Of a stretch of DNA of 64,000 bases, positions 1 through 9,595 are shown one piece after another. A program made the translations under genes and the position numbers. Numbering within the stretch: the first letter of the stretch is position 1; every line of letters starts with the position of its first letter. The stretch comes from Acidobacteriota bacterium (lineage in GTDB: Bacteria; Acidobacteriota; Blastocatellia; Pyrinomonadales; Pyrinomonadaceae): the NCBI GenBank assembly GCA_016700075.1, contig CP065000.1:1116001-1180000 (forward strand), given 5' to 3'. The notes under the pieces were generated by a model, which saw only the letters and a list, made by a program, of their open reading frames with translations, made no database searches and was not told where the DNA came from.

Positions 1-132
1 GCTGTTCGAAGTGACAAGACGGCTGACACATCGAAGCTTCGTAAGCGTCTCGATGAATTAAAAGCCGCGTTCGGCATAAGTTCACAAAGATTGGATGATC
101 TGCTGACCGCGATCCGACGAGATCGGCATTGA
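1..132 (+). CDS. C-terminal fragment of an unidentified protein (cut by window edge)
   Basis: An open frame enters from the left edge in frame 1 and ends at the TGA at 130-132, giving the last 43 residues of a protein. The tail is rich in Lys, Arg, Asp and Leu and looks helical (it ends LLTAIRRDRH). No motif allows a family call. The start lies outside the window. The coding interpretation rests only on the absence of stops over 43 codons and on a composition like that of the neighbouring genes, so it is tentative. Confidence 0.45.
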   Translation, partial: AVRSDKTADTSKLRKRLDELKAAFGISSQRLDDLLTAIRRDRH

Positions 133-174
133 CCCTCAAAAAGGCCGTGCTATTATTCTTGCCCGAACCTTTTT

Positions 175-630
175 ATGAGATCAGAAGCAAAAACCCCTGA
201 CGAGTACATCGCATCGCTGCCGGACGACCGCCGCGAGGGCATGGCAAAACTGCGTTCGGTGATAAACGCCAATATCCCCGCAGGTTTTGAGGAAAATATG
301 GGCTACGGAATGATGGGCTGGGAGGTGCCGCAATCCATCTATCCCGCGGGCTATCATTGCGACCCGAAACAGCCGCTCCCTTTCATGGGCATCGCATCGC
401 AAAAGAACAATATCGCCATCTATCACATGGGCATTTACCGTGACGAGGCTTTGTACAATTGGTTCGTCGAGCAATGGCCGAAATATTCGTCAAAGAAGCT
501 CGATATGGGCAAGTCGTGCATCAGGATAAGAAAAGCAGAGGACATCCCGTTCGAACTCATCGGAAAACTCGCAAAAAAGATGACCGTGAAGAAATGGATC
601 AAGCTCTATGAAGAGATGCTGAAACGCTGA
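175..630 (+). CDS. DUF1801 (YdhG-like) domain protein
   Basis: A 151-residue cytoplasmic protein with the pattern I recognise from DUF1801/YdhG-like proteins: an N-terminal segment with TPDEYIASLPDDRR, a central GYGMMGWEVP segment, then IAIYHMGIY and a basic C-terminal helix. There is no signal peptide or membrane segment. The biochemical role of this family is not established, so none is assigned. The ATG at 175 has no obvious Shine-Dalgarno sequence, but the downstream frame is well conserved from the first residues. It stands alone upstream of the promoter of the L31 gene. Confidence 0.75.
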   Translation: MRSEAKTPDEYIASLPDDRREGMAKLRSVINANIPAGFEENMGYGMMGWEVPQSIYPAGYHCDPKQPLPFMGIASQKNNIAIYHMGIYRDEALYNWFVEQWPKYSSKKLDMGKSCIRIRKAEDIPFELIGKLAKKMTVKKWIKLYEEMLKR

Positions 631-649
631 CCGGTTCAGGGCGAAATAC

Positions 650-678
650 TTGACGGAACCGCTACATCGTCGTATCAT
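650..678 (+). promoter_or_regulatory. Sigma-70-type promoter of rpmE
   Basis: TTGACG at 650-655 and TATCAT at 673-678 are separated by exactly 17 bp, close to the sigma-70 consensus. Transcription would start near 685, giving a leader of about 45 nt before the rpmE ATG at 731. A purine-rich GAGAGGA at 717-723 serves as ribosome-binding site. This is a sequence match only. Confidence 0.6.
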
Positions 679-730
679 TTAGGTTTGCGTTAACCGACGC
701 GTCGCCTATTTTCGGCGAGAGGAAAAGGTT

Positions 731-952
731 ATGAAACAAGATATACATCCGAACTACACCGACATCACGGTGTCATGTGCCTGTGGGCACAGTTTTCAGA
801 CTCGATCGACGATGGGCGAAGAACTCCACATCGAGATCTGTTCTGACTGCCATCCGTTCTTCACCGGCAAGCAGAAGCTTGTTGACACCGCAGGACGCGT
901 TGACCGCTTCAACAAGCGTTATCAGCGTGGCGGTGCGGCCGCAGCAAAATGA
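731..952 (+). CDS. rpmE: 50S ribosomal protein L31
   Basis: A 73-residue protein with the standard L31 start (MKQDIHPNY) and the hallmark segments CACGHSF and CSDCHPFFTGKQK. Four cysteines, C16, C18, C37 and C40, form the zinc site, so this is the zinc-containing (C+) form. L31 bridges the large and small ribosomal subunits. The C-terminus carries a basic RFNKRYQ stretch and an Ala-rich tail. It has its own strong promoter (650-678) and ribosome-binding site. The order rpmE, DUF1385 gene, prfA is one seen in several bacterial phyla, which supports the call. Confidence 0.97.
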   Translation: MKQDIHPNYTDITVSCACGHSFQTRSTMGEELHIEICSDCHPFFTGKQKLVDTAGRVDRFNKRYQRGGAAAAK

Positions 953-1004
953 GGTTTTGACCGCTTGAAACAGACAGCGTTCAATTACTAGCAATTCAAA
1001 TTCG

Positions 1005-1091
1005 ACGCCGGCTTGCCGCCGCCGATCGCTTTAGGTGCATTTGCAGCACTTGCGAGAGGCGAAAATTGGCAGCCGGCGTTTAGCTTTTTTC
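1005..1091 (+). terminator. Possible long-loop hairpin with T-tract after rpmE
   Basis: ACGCCGGCTTGCC at 1005-1017 can pair with GGCAGCCGGCGT at 1068-1079 with one bulge, and a run of six T residues follows at 1085-1090. The loop of about 50 nt is long for an intrinsic terminator, so it could instead be a structured leader of the next gene. It lies in the 190-bp gap between rpmE and the DUF1385 gene. Confidence 0.35.
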
Positions 1092-1142
1092 TGAAGAGCA
1101 TTTGAACATCCAAAAGCCGTTGACGGCCTTCTAACAGTTGGT

Positions 1143-2291
1143 ATGAACCTACGCAGCAAGAAACGCATTTTTCGCTTTGTCCACTCGGTATTTGCGCTCG
1201 AGCGCGACCTGATCGTCGGCGGCCAGGCAGTTATGGAGGGCGTCATGATGCGGACGCCGTCGGCATATGCGATCGCATGCCGCAGAAATGACGGTTCGAT
1301 CGTCACGACGGCCGAGAAACTGCCGCGTTGGAGCGACAAATACAAATGGATGAATTTCCCTGTGCTCCGCGGCGGCGCGACGCTGATACAGTCGCTGGCA
1401 CTCGGAATCAAGGCGTTGAATTTTTCTGCAAGGATATTCGAAGAAGACGAGAAGCTGCAGAAAGAAAAGGCAAGAGCAGAAGCCGGCGAACCGGCATTTG
1501 CTTATGTTGACGGGACGGACGATCCCAATTTCACGAAAGCTCCCGTAAAGGTCACGATGCCTGAAGCTGCCGAAAAGCGGAATCTTTCGCAATCGGCCAG
1601 TGCTGCTGGTTCGATAGCTTTTGCGTTGGCGTTCAATATCGCTCTCTTTATCGTCGCACCGCTGCTGCTGACGAATCTGCTCTTCATTTGGCTCGGTTGG
1701 GCAGGAGCACCGACAATCGCTGCCGAAGCCGGCTGGTTCGAAACGGTGATGGCATACGTGTGGAAGATGAAGCTGGACACGCTCGGTGCGTGGGTCGGCT
1801 TTAATATGATCGACGGTGTTATCCGCATGGTCTTTTTCATATTGATGATCTTCTCGATGTCGTATATCAGGGACATACGGCGGGTCTTTGAATATCACGG
1901 AGCCGAGCACAAGACCGTCTTCGCGTGGGAAAGAGGCCTCGACCTGCTGCCGGAGAACGCAGCGAAAATGCCGCGGCAGCATCCGCGTTGCGGGACGTCA
2001 TTCCTGATGGTCGTAATGCTGGTCGCGATCGTGCTGTTCTCGTTCATCAATTTTGAAGCGATGTGGATGAATCTTGTCGTTCGTATCGCGCTCATGCCGC
2101 TGGTCGCGGGGCTTTCGTATGAGGTAATTCGCTACGCAGCAAGAAAAGAATCCGGGGCAATCTTCAAGCTGATGACATTGCCGGGGCTTTGGCTGCAAAA
2201 CATCACGACGCAGGAGCCGGACGAAGAACAACTCGAGGTCGCGATACGCGCATTGGACGAATCGCTGAAACTCGAACCGGCGACAACTTAA
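1143..2291 (+). CDS. DUF1385 (YqhQ-like) integral membrane protein
   Basis: A 382-residue protein with the DUF1385 signatures: VGGQAVMEGVMMR near residue 24, FEYHGAEHKTVFAWE near residue 250 and HPRCGTSF near residue 280. The middle and C-terminal parts hold four or so hydrophobic segments (about 155-190, 225-245, 285-305 and 310-332). The conserved His/Glu/Cys residues have led some to call these metal-dependent enzymes, but no activity is established. It lies between rpmE and prfA, its usual neighbours in many genomes; the prmC methyltransferase gene often found in the same cluster is absent here. An 87-bp gap holding a palindromic repeat separates it from prfA. Confidence 0.85.
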   Translation: MNLRSKKRIFRFVHSVFALERDLIVGGQAVMEGVMMRTPSAYAIACRRNDGSIVTTAEKLPRWSDKYKWMNFPVLRGGATLIQSLALGIKALNFSARIFEEDEKLQKEKARAEAGEPAFAYVDGTDDPNFTKAPVKVTMPEAAEKRNLSQSASAAGSIAFALAFNIALFIVAPLLLTNLLFIWLGWAGAPTIAAEAGWFETVMAYVWKMKLDTLGAWVGFNMIDGVIRMVFFILMIFSMSYIRDIRRVFEYHGAEHKTVFAWERGLDLLPENAAKMPRQHPRCGTSFLMVVMLVAIVLFSFINFEAMWMNLVVRIALMPLVAGLSYEVIRYAARKESGAIFKLMTLPGLWLQNITTQEPDEEQLEVAIRALDESLKLEPATT

Positions 2292-2298
2292 CAAGCGG

Positions 2299-2366
2299 CC
2301 ACGGAGCACACAGAGAACGCCGAGATAAAACGCGTTCACACTCTGCGTTCTCTGTGCTCTCTGTGG
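2299..2366. repeat. Interspersed palindromic repeat, CACAGAGAACGCAGAG family
   Basis: Two arms, 2299-2324 and 2341-2366, form an imperfect inverted repeat. The second arm read in reverse complement is CCACAGAGAGCACAGAGAAC followed by GCAGAG, and the first arm matches it with few changes. It fills the gap between the DUF1385 gene and prfA. The same core sequence occurs inside kynU at 28610-28646, so it is a dispersed family and not just a local stem-loop. Mobility is not shown by the sequence. Confidence 0.75.
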
Positions 2367-2378
2367 TGAAAATTCCAT

Positions 2379-3455
<1,077 letters not shown>

Positions 3456-3458
3456 CCG

Positions 3459-4118
3459 ATGCCGCCGCCGACAAGACTCTATCTGATCCGACATGGACAA
3501 TCTGCCGGAAATGCCCAGGGGCGTTTTGGCGGACACGGCACAACCCCGCTTTCTGAACTCGGCGTGGCACAGGCAGAGGCGACCGCAAAAGCTCTGGCCA
3601 AAGAAAAGATCGACGCGATATTCTCGAGCGACCTGCTCCGTGCGATACAGACCGCGGAACCGCTCGCCCGCGAGATCGGTGTTGAGGTAAGGACGTCGCC
3701 TGCATTTCGCGAGCGTCACGTCGGCGTATTGGAAGGGCTGACGTTTGACGAATCACGGGAACGTCATCCGAAAGACTACTACGCCCTTGTTAACCGCAAT
3801 GTCCACCATGTGATCACCGGCGGTGAAAGCTACCGTCAGCTGCTGCTCCGCATTACGTCCGAGCTCGATTCGATCGTGAGCGAACATCGCGGCCGGCGGA
3901 TCGCAATATTTTCTCACACCGGAGCTATTTGTTTCCTCACACTTCATCTACTCGGCGCCATACACCGCAACACAAAGCAGACGCCGTGGCTCATTACGTC
4001 TAATTGCGGTATCAATCGGTTCGAGTTTCGCGGACCGCGAAATGTGCGCGTTCTCGCTCTGAACGACACACGCCATTTAAGCAGTATTACCGGCAACGAC
4101 TCTTTCGCCGCTAAATAG
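3459..4118 (+). CDS. Histidine phosphatase family protein (phosphoglycerate-mutase-like)
   Basis: A 219-residue protein of the histidine phosphatase superfamily. The catalytic motif is LIRHGQS with R11 and H12, the nucleophile that becomes phosphorylated. The second catalytic histidine is H153 in FSHTGA, and the acid/base Glu lies in the FRERHVGVLEG segment near residue 85. Substrate cannot be told from sequence; members include cofactor-dependent phosphoglycerate mutases, alpha-ribazole phosphatases (CobC) and broad phosphatases. A cobalamin role is possible given the B12 uptake genes later in the window, but they are 14 kb away and this gene follows prfA directly. Confidence 0.88.
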   Translation: MPPPTRLYLIRHGQSAGNAQGRFGGHGTTPLSELGVAQAEATAKALAKEKIDAIFSSDLLRAIQTAEPLAREIGVEVRTSPAFRERHVGVLEGLTFDESRERHPKDYYALVNRNVHHVITGGESYRQLLLRITSELDSIVSEHRGRRIAIFSHTGAICFLTLHLLGAIHRNTKQTPWLITSNCGINRFEFRGPRNVRVLALNDTRHLSSITGNDSFAAK

Positions 4119-4190
4119 TCACTCTTGTAAAACACAAGATTCGGGTTCATACTCATTTCTACAAGCCAATTGGCCTGCGATGAGGTGAAT

Positions 4191-5192
4191 ATGAAGTATC
4201 TTGCATTAGCGTCTATTTTTTTGCTCTCCGTAATTCTCTCCCCTACAGCTGCGAAGGCTCAGACAGATGAACTTCGTTCCGCTACGGGATTGCCGATACA
4301 GATCGGCCAGCCCGCAGTTTTCGGCCAGGTCTCGATAAAACGCTTGGCATCGGGAGAACGAAAGCCGACCATTCATGTGACGATGCTCGAAGGCGGCACT
4401 CAGATCGGGCGAGTTCAGGTAAATGATTCAGGCTACTACTATTTTCTGCAAATGCCGCGAACCACCGCCACTTTGTTGGTTGAGATAAATAACTTCGAGG
4501 TTGGACGTGCAGTGCTTGCTGTTGCGGCCGGCGCGAGCCGAAACCTTAGACAGGATTTCACCGTCGATTGGGAAGAGTTCAAGAAGGTTTCGACCCCCGG
4601 AGTGATCTCTGCCATTTACCCGCGCAGCGAGGAGGCAGAAAAGGCCTTCGAGACAGCGATGAAAAGCTCGCGTGACAAGGATAATCAGCGTGCGGTGGCT
4701 CAGTTCAACGCAATATTGGAAAAAGACCCGAAAGATTTTGTAGCCTGGACCGAACTTGGAACGGTGTTTTTCAGAATGAATTCTTTGGACAATGCTGAGG
4801 CATGCTATTTCAAAGCCATCGAGCTGAAGAAGGATTATGTCATGGCTCTATTGAATCTTGGAAAGCTGTATTTGAGCAGGCAAAAAGCTGACGAAGCCGT
4901 TCTGGTTCTGAGCAACGCGGTCTCATCTTCACCGGCGAACGCCGATGCACGTCACTATTTGGGTGAAGCCTATCTAATGGCAAAAAAGGGCTCACTCGCC
5001 GTCCCGCAGTTAAAAGAGGCTATCAAACTCGCTCCCGATGACAAGGCCGAACTTCATTTAAGGCTTGCGGATCTTTATAACGCTGCCGGCGGTAAAAAAC
5101 TTGCCGTCGAGGAATACAAACAGTTTCTGAAGAAACGTCCCGACCATCCCGACAAAGAGAAGTTCGAAAAATACATTCGAGACAATCAGTAA
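4191..5192 (+). CDS. Exported TPR-repeat protein
   Basis: A 333-residue protein with a signal peptide (hydrophobic core LALASIFLLSVILSP, cleavage likely after AKA). The N-terminal third is beta-rich and ends near residue 130. It is followed by at least three tetratricopeptide repeats (for example the WTELGTVFFRMNSLDNAEACY and ADARHYLGEAYLMAKKGS regions), a protein-interaction scaffold. I place the start at the ATG at 4191, which follows a GAGGTG ribosome-binding site. A TTG at 4170 would add seven residues before the signal peptide and is less likely. Function is unknown; periplasmic or outer-membrane assembly is a guess from the fold. Confidence 0.8.
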   Translation: MKYLALASIFLLSVILSPTAAKAQTDELRSATGLPIQIGQPAVFGQVSIKRLASGERKPTIHVTMLEGGTQIGRVQVNDSGYYYFLQMPRTTATLLVEINNFEVGRAVLAVAAGASRNLRQDFTVDWEEFKKVSTPGVISAIYPRSEEAEKAFETAMKSSRDKDNQRAVAQFNAILEKDPKDFVAWTELGTVFFRMNSLDNAEACYFKAIELKKDYVMALLNLGKLYLSRQKADEAVLVLSNAVSSSPANADARHYLGEAYLMAKKGSLAVPQLKEAIKLAPDDKAELHLRLADLYNAAGGKKLAVEEYKQFLKKRPDHPDKEKFEKYIRDNQ

Positions 5193-5217
5193 CAATCTCA
5201 ATGCAGAATGAAAAAAA

Positions 5218-5253
5218 GGGCTGAGATGCAAAGCATCTCAGCCCGAAGTTTTT
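5218..5253. terminator. Bidirectional intrinsic terminator
   Basis: A perfect 12-bp stem, GGGCTGAGATGC at 5218-5229 with its complement at 5233-5244 and an AAA loop. It is flanked by a run of A on the left (T-tract for the - strand) and TTTTT at 5249-5253 for the + strand. It sits between the convergent TPR and TonB-receptor genes and can end transcripts from both. Confidence 0.9.
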
Positions 5254-5269
5254 CCGATCAAACCTCTAG

Positions 5270-8200
5270 TTAGAAGTCGTAGCGAAGTGCAAACTGCATA
5301 ATTCGCGGCGAGTTCACTTGCGTTGTAAATCGTCCAAAGTTTGCTGTTGGCAATGTACCTGGCAAATTGATAAGGCCAGTTGCCTGCCCACCAAAAAGCG
5401 GAGTATTAGTTACGTTAAAGGTATCCCAGCGGATGGTTACCTTATGGGTTTCCTTCCACGGCATATCAAAGGATTTAGCAAGCCCTGCGTCTATGTTAAA
5501 CTCGTTCGGAAGCCTGACTGGATTTCTTGTGCCCGTTTGACCTGGGAAGGGAGACTGGAACGAGTCCCAAGCTGCTTTTGGATCCACGAAAAGATTCGGT
5601 ATGTCACATCCTGACGTACACCCAGCCGGAGCAGTGTTGAAGTTGGTTCCCGTCTTGACTGGCTTGATACGGTTCATATAGGAACGGATCTGCCAGTTAG
5701 TTTGCCATCCCATTCCATCGTACCAGCCGTCGTACGGATAGCCGCTATGCCAGCGGAAAACGCCACTTAACTGCCAACCGCCAACAATCGCATTGAGGAA
5801 TTTATTCATTCCACGGCCAAAAGTACGATCACGGCCAATGGGAATATCCCAGACGCCGTTGAAATTCATCTGGTGCCGAATATCAAAATCAGAGTTAGCT
5901 CGCTGATCTCTGAGATTAAATGCATTTAGGACAAACGCAGATGCAAACAAACCGCCTGTTTGGAGTCCTGATGCTTCGTCAAATGACTGTGAGAACGTGT
6001 AGTTGAAATCCCACGTCAGCGATTTAAGCCTTTGACGGAACGACAATGTACCTCCGTGGTAGTCAGAAGTGCCAACGGTGCTGAAAGCAGATAGGGCGTC
6101 ATACTGACCTTGGAAGAAATAACGTGTACCGCCGAACCCGTCGAGAAATTGCATAGCGTAGGTCCAATCACCAAACGAACGCTGGATTCCATAAATGGCC
6201 TGCGTGTTTGTGCAAGGATTATTCGGAGTGGAGGTTCCGGCGGGGCAACCGAAGGCACCAGCAAGCACACCCGGACCCCACATATTCTCGAAAAATCCGA
6301 CAGCGGCAACGTTTGTAGCAGGGGTGCCTGCCCGAAGCTGCTGCTCAAGGATCGTGGCTGCCTGATTGTACGTGAGTCCCGAGCGAGGGTCACGAATTTC
6401 TCCCCTCAGCATCATGGCGTCGCGGCCGATCAGAAGGTTGCGTGCGAGACGTCCTACATAAGCTGCATCGACCCAAATATCCCACGGCAGACGGCGGCCA
6501 TAGCTGACATTCCATGAGTAGTTGATCGGTGAAACAAGATTCTGATCGAGCGATGTCTCCACCTTACCATTTCCAGGATTGGCCGAAGGTGCCGTCTGTG
6601 GGAAAGTCAGGCCGGTCGGGATTGTCAAAAGCGGCAGGTTACGAATATTCATATTCGGACCCGTATACAGCGGCCCAGGATTCGTCGTGACGTTGAATGT
6701 GTTAACGTTAATAGACGCCTGCGAAGAAAACCCGAGATTGTTAGAGCCGTCCCAGTTCGTTGCGAGTTGCTGACCGAAATAGTCATTCGTGATCGAGAAG
6801 CCCGCACGAATTACCGAATCGGAGCCCTTACCGAATAACTTGGACCAGAATCCTTTTTCGAATTCAGGTGACCAGGCGATCGACACGCGGGGCTGCCAGT
6901 TGTTCTTATCAAGCGGATAGATGTCATCCAGGCCGTTCGACTTTCCGGCCAAACGGACCGAAAGGACATCACGGTAGTTGATTCCTTGATTCATTGCAAC
7001 GGCGGTTCGCCTTAAGTATTCAGAAAGAACGATGCTGGGGACTGTTTCAAACCCTTGGGTCTCGGTCACCGGCATGCTGAGACCGTAGCGGATACCGGCG
7101 GTCAGCGTGATGTTCGGACGGATCTTCCAAGAATCCTGAAAGTAGAAATCATATTCATCCGTCTTGAATTCACGAAGTACCGGCGAACCTGCAGGCTGTA
7201 GCTGACCGTTCACGAGGAAGTTGAAGTTGGCTCCATAGCCATTTAACCTGCCAAATAATGCAGTAATGGCGTTCTGTACATTAAAATCCCACGTTGGAGC
7301 GACTCGAATTGCGGTGTTATTATATGCAGCCGTTCCGGTCGGGGCTTGACCAGTTGAAGTGCGAAGATATTGATCGACAACAACTCTGGTTATATTGGCA
7401 ACATACGCGCTTCGATTCATCGTTGCGTTATCAAATGACCGAGCAAAGCTATTACGCGTGTTCTTGATGAAACGGAAATTCACACCGAACTGGAACGAAT
7501 GGTTACCCTTGATCCAAGTGGTGTCATTCGTTATGTTTGTCGTCGGGTTGGTTCGAGTTATCGAGCGAGCAAAAAAGCTCGGCTGAAAAATATCTCGGAT
7601 CGTAATCGCGGGGTCTGTAGAATCGCCTTGATTGCTAAATGCAATCCTTGATAAGCCATAACTAAAGCGATTAGTAAGATTGTTTCTTACAAGCCATGTG
7701 TGTGCAGCGGAAAAGCCAAGTGGATGGCTCCACAAATTTGTAGGCAGCGTGTCTGGGAAATAGGACGTCGAGCCGGTGATATCCTGTTGATAGTTGCCAC
7801 GGAAAGAAACTTGATGTTTCTGATCCCGTGTCACAAACCAATCAAATTTAGCCGTATGAGCGTTTTGTTCAATGTTTGTAGGCGCGTTAAACCTATATCC
7901 ACCGACATTTCGACCATCGCCAACTGTCGAATCATTTACCGGGTATCGCTGAACAATCGATTGAAAAAGTGAAAGCACAGCCGGATTTACGTCAACAACA
8001 GGTCCGGATGCCGGAGCCTGTGCCCCAGTTCCAACAAAATTGAATGAGTTGATCGCAGCAATTCCGATATTCCAGTCAGTTGTTCCGAAAAACGGCGTTC
8101 CCTCTATGTTATTGATGGCCTGGAAACTCACATTTCCTTGTGCCAGAGAGGCTGTCGGCACGAGGCGAGCAACAGATACTCCCGCCCCCTGACGCATCCC

Positions 8201-9094
8201 TTCATAATTATAGAAGAAGAAAAGCCTATCCTTAACGATCGGACCGCCAAGACGACCGCCGAAAAGATTTCTAATCAGATCCGGTCTTTCAACTCCAGAA
8301 CGATTATTGAACCAGTTATTTGCGGTTGTAGCAGTATTCCTATGGTACCAATAAGCAGCTCCGCGAAATTCGTTAGTGCCACTCTTTGTGATCAACGAGA
8401 TCTGAGCCCCCGAAGAGCGTCCTTTACTGGCGTCCGGGTTCGACGTGGTCACGCGGAATTCATCGACCGAGTCGGGATTGACGCGAAGAACCGTTTCGAA
8501 CGCACCTGCGTTCTGCTGGTTGTTAACGTCGATACCGTCAAGCGTGATATTCGCTTGGTCAGAACGGCCGCCCGTGACCGAGCCGTCCGGTGTAACACCG
8601 GCCTGCAGGCTCAGCAGGTTAGCGACGTTCCGTCCCAACAGGGGCAAATTAAGAATCTGACGCGAAACGAAGTTGTTACCCAAGCTGGCGTCCTGAGTGT
8701 TCACGACGCTTTCCAAGCTGGCGGCGTCAACATTGACGACCTCGGAAACCTCTCCGAGTTCCAATCTGACGTTGATCTCGGTAGAGATATCAACGAGTGC
8801 ACGGACATTGCCGACGACAGCCTTTTTGAAGCCTGCCTGCTCAACTTCGATCCTGTATGTGCCGGTCTGCGCCGAGGGGAACGAGAATACGCCGCTGTCA
8901 TTTGTGACAACGGTACGCACCGCTCCTTGTACACTGATCAGTTTTACGGTCGCACCGGCGACTACGTTACCTTGAGGATCGGTAACGGTTCCGGTAACGG
9001 CCGAAGTTCCCACCTGTGCCGAGACAAATGCCGCGGCGAAGGCGGTGACCAGTGCAAGCTGCATGAACCTGGCGACCAATTTCCCAAATTTCAT
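5270..9094 (-). CDS. Oar-like TonB-dependent receptor with carboxypeptidase-regulatory domain
   Basis: A protein of about 1274 residues. A signal peptide (LALVTAFAAAFVSAQ) is followed by an Ig-like carboxypeptidase-regulatory domain (SAVTGTVTDPQGNVVAGATV and following, about residues 30-110). Next comes a TonB plug with LPLLGRNVANLLSLQAG and a TLDGIDVNN segment, then a very long beta-barrel ending in the outer-membrane motif FALRYDF. This architecture matches Oar-type receptors, which are numerous in Acidobacteriota. They are outer-membrane proteins; the ligand is unknown. I choose the ATG at 9094, preceded by GGAGG at 9103-9107. An upstream in-frame start at 9142 would put 16 extra residues before the signal peptide. 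A sigma-54-like promoter lies about 200 bp upstream. Confidence 0.9.
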   Translation of the reverse strand: MKFGKLVARFMQLALVTAFAAAFVSAQVGTSAVTGTVTDPQGNVVAGATVKLISVQGAVRTVVTNDSGVFSFPSAQTGTYRIEVEQAGFKKAVVGNVRALVDISTEINVRLELGEVSEVVNVDAASLESVVNTQDASLGNNFVSRQILNLPLLGRNVANLLSLQAGVTPDGSVTGGRSDQANITLDGIDVNNQQNAGAFETVLRVNPDSVDEFRVTTSNPDASKGRSSGAQISLITKSGTNEFRGAAYWYHRNTATTANNWFNNRSGVERPDLIRNLFGGRLGGPIVKDRLFFFYNYEGMRQGAGVSVARLVPTASLAQGNVSFQAINNIEGTPFFGTTDWNIGIAAINSFNFVGTGAQAPASGPVVDVNPAVLSLFQSIVQRYPVNDSTVGDGRNVGGYRFNAPTNIEQNAHTAKFDWFVTRDQKHQVSFRGNYQQDITGSTSYFPDTLPTNLWSHPLGFSAAHTWLVRNNLTNRFSYGLSRIAFSNQGDSTDPAITIRDIFQPSFFARSITRTNPTTNITNDTTWIKGNHSFQFGVNFRFIKNTRNSFARSFDNATMNRSAYVANITRVVVDQYLRTSTGQAPTGTAAYNNTAIRVAPTWDFNVQNAITALFGRLNGYGANFNFLVNGQLQPAGSPVLREFKTDEYDFYFQDSWKIRPNITLTAGIRYGLSMPVTETQGFETVPSIVLSEYLRRTAVAMNQGINYRDVLSVRLAGKSNGLDDIYPLDKNNWQPRVSIAWSPEFEKGFWSKLFGKGSDSVIRAGFSITNDYFGQQLATNWDGSNNLGFSSQASINVNTFNVTTNPGPLYTGPNMNIRNLPLLTIPTGLTFPQTAPSANPGNGKVETSLDQNLVSPINYSWNVSYGRRLPWDIWVDAAYVGRLARNLLIGRDAMMLRGEIRDPRSGLTYNQAATILEQQLRAGTPATNVAAVGFFENMWGPGVLAGAFGCPAGTSTPNNPCTNTQAIYGIQRSFGDWTYAMQFLDGFGGTRYFFQGQYDALSAFSTVGTSDYHGGTLSFRQRLKSLTWDFNYTFSQSFDEASGLQTGGLFASAFVLNAFNLRDQRANSDFDIRHQMNFNGVWDIPIGRDRTFGRGMNKFLNAIVGGWQLSGVFRWHSGYPYDGWYDGMGWQTNWQIRSYMNRIKPVKTGTNFNTAPAGCTSGCDIPNLFVDPKAAWDSFQSPFPGQTGTRNPVRLPNEFNIDAGLAKSFDMPWKETHKVTIRWDTFNVTNTPLFGGQATGLINLPGTLPTANFGRFTTQVNSPRIMQFALRYDF

Positions 9095-9595
9095 TTTATT
9101 TTCCTCCAAAGATTTGCTCGACCAGACCCGGAAGCCTGTCAAGCAGAAATTGCCAAATTCCTATTCAGAGACCTCGACGAGGGTGCCGGAAGGCCCTGAA
9201 ATTTCAGGTACGCAACCGCCAAAGGTCCGACGTTTTCGACTCGGTTCAAGGAAAAATAACAAGTGCTGTATTTTTTTACCACAATGTTAAATTGGGGACG
9301 AGGTTTCTAGAAGCATAATCCGTGCCAATCGACGCTCTCCGGACCCAGATTTAACATCCGTCAGCGGAATTCGATCAAATCATTACAATTCCCGGCGGAA
9401 ACTGTTGTAAATAAAGGCTTAGGGGGAGTTTTAGGACGGCTTGATTGGAAAATTCGCTGTCATTTGGCGGCTTCGATCCGAGATTCGCAAGGAATTATGC
9501 CCGGGAATTCTTTAATATCTCGTAATTATCTTCATTTTATTGGATTTACACTTATTATTTTCGATATTGGGTACAAATATTTCGTCTCAGCGGTG
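9095..9595. other. Intergenic region without a recognised gene
   Basis: About 500 bp between the two - strand genes. Apart from the receptor ribosome-binding site and the sigma-54-like element at 9311-9328 I see nothing definite. The part from about 9500 to 9590 is distinctly AT-rich. Short frames here overlap the receptor gene and have no ribosome-binding site or recognisable motif. Confidence 0.6.
9311..9328 (-). promoter_or_regulatory. Sigma-54-like promoter upstream of the Oar-like receptor
   Basis: On the - strand this reads TTGGCACGGATTATGCTT. The GG of the -24 element and the GC of the -12 element are separated by exactly 10 bp, as sigma-54 requires, with one deviation from the TTGC core (ATGC). 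A start near 9301 would leave an untranslated leader of about 200 nt. No enhancer-binding regulator gene is present in the window. Confidence 0.4.

Noticed and set aside
8138..9199. A 353-codon open frame on the + strand opposite the Oar-like receptor gene
   Set aside because: It is antisense to a clearly recognisable TonB-dependent receptor, has no family-like motif and reflects the codon bias of the gene below it.
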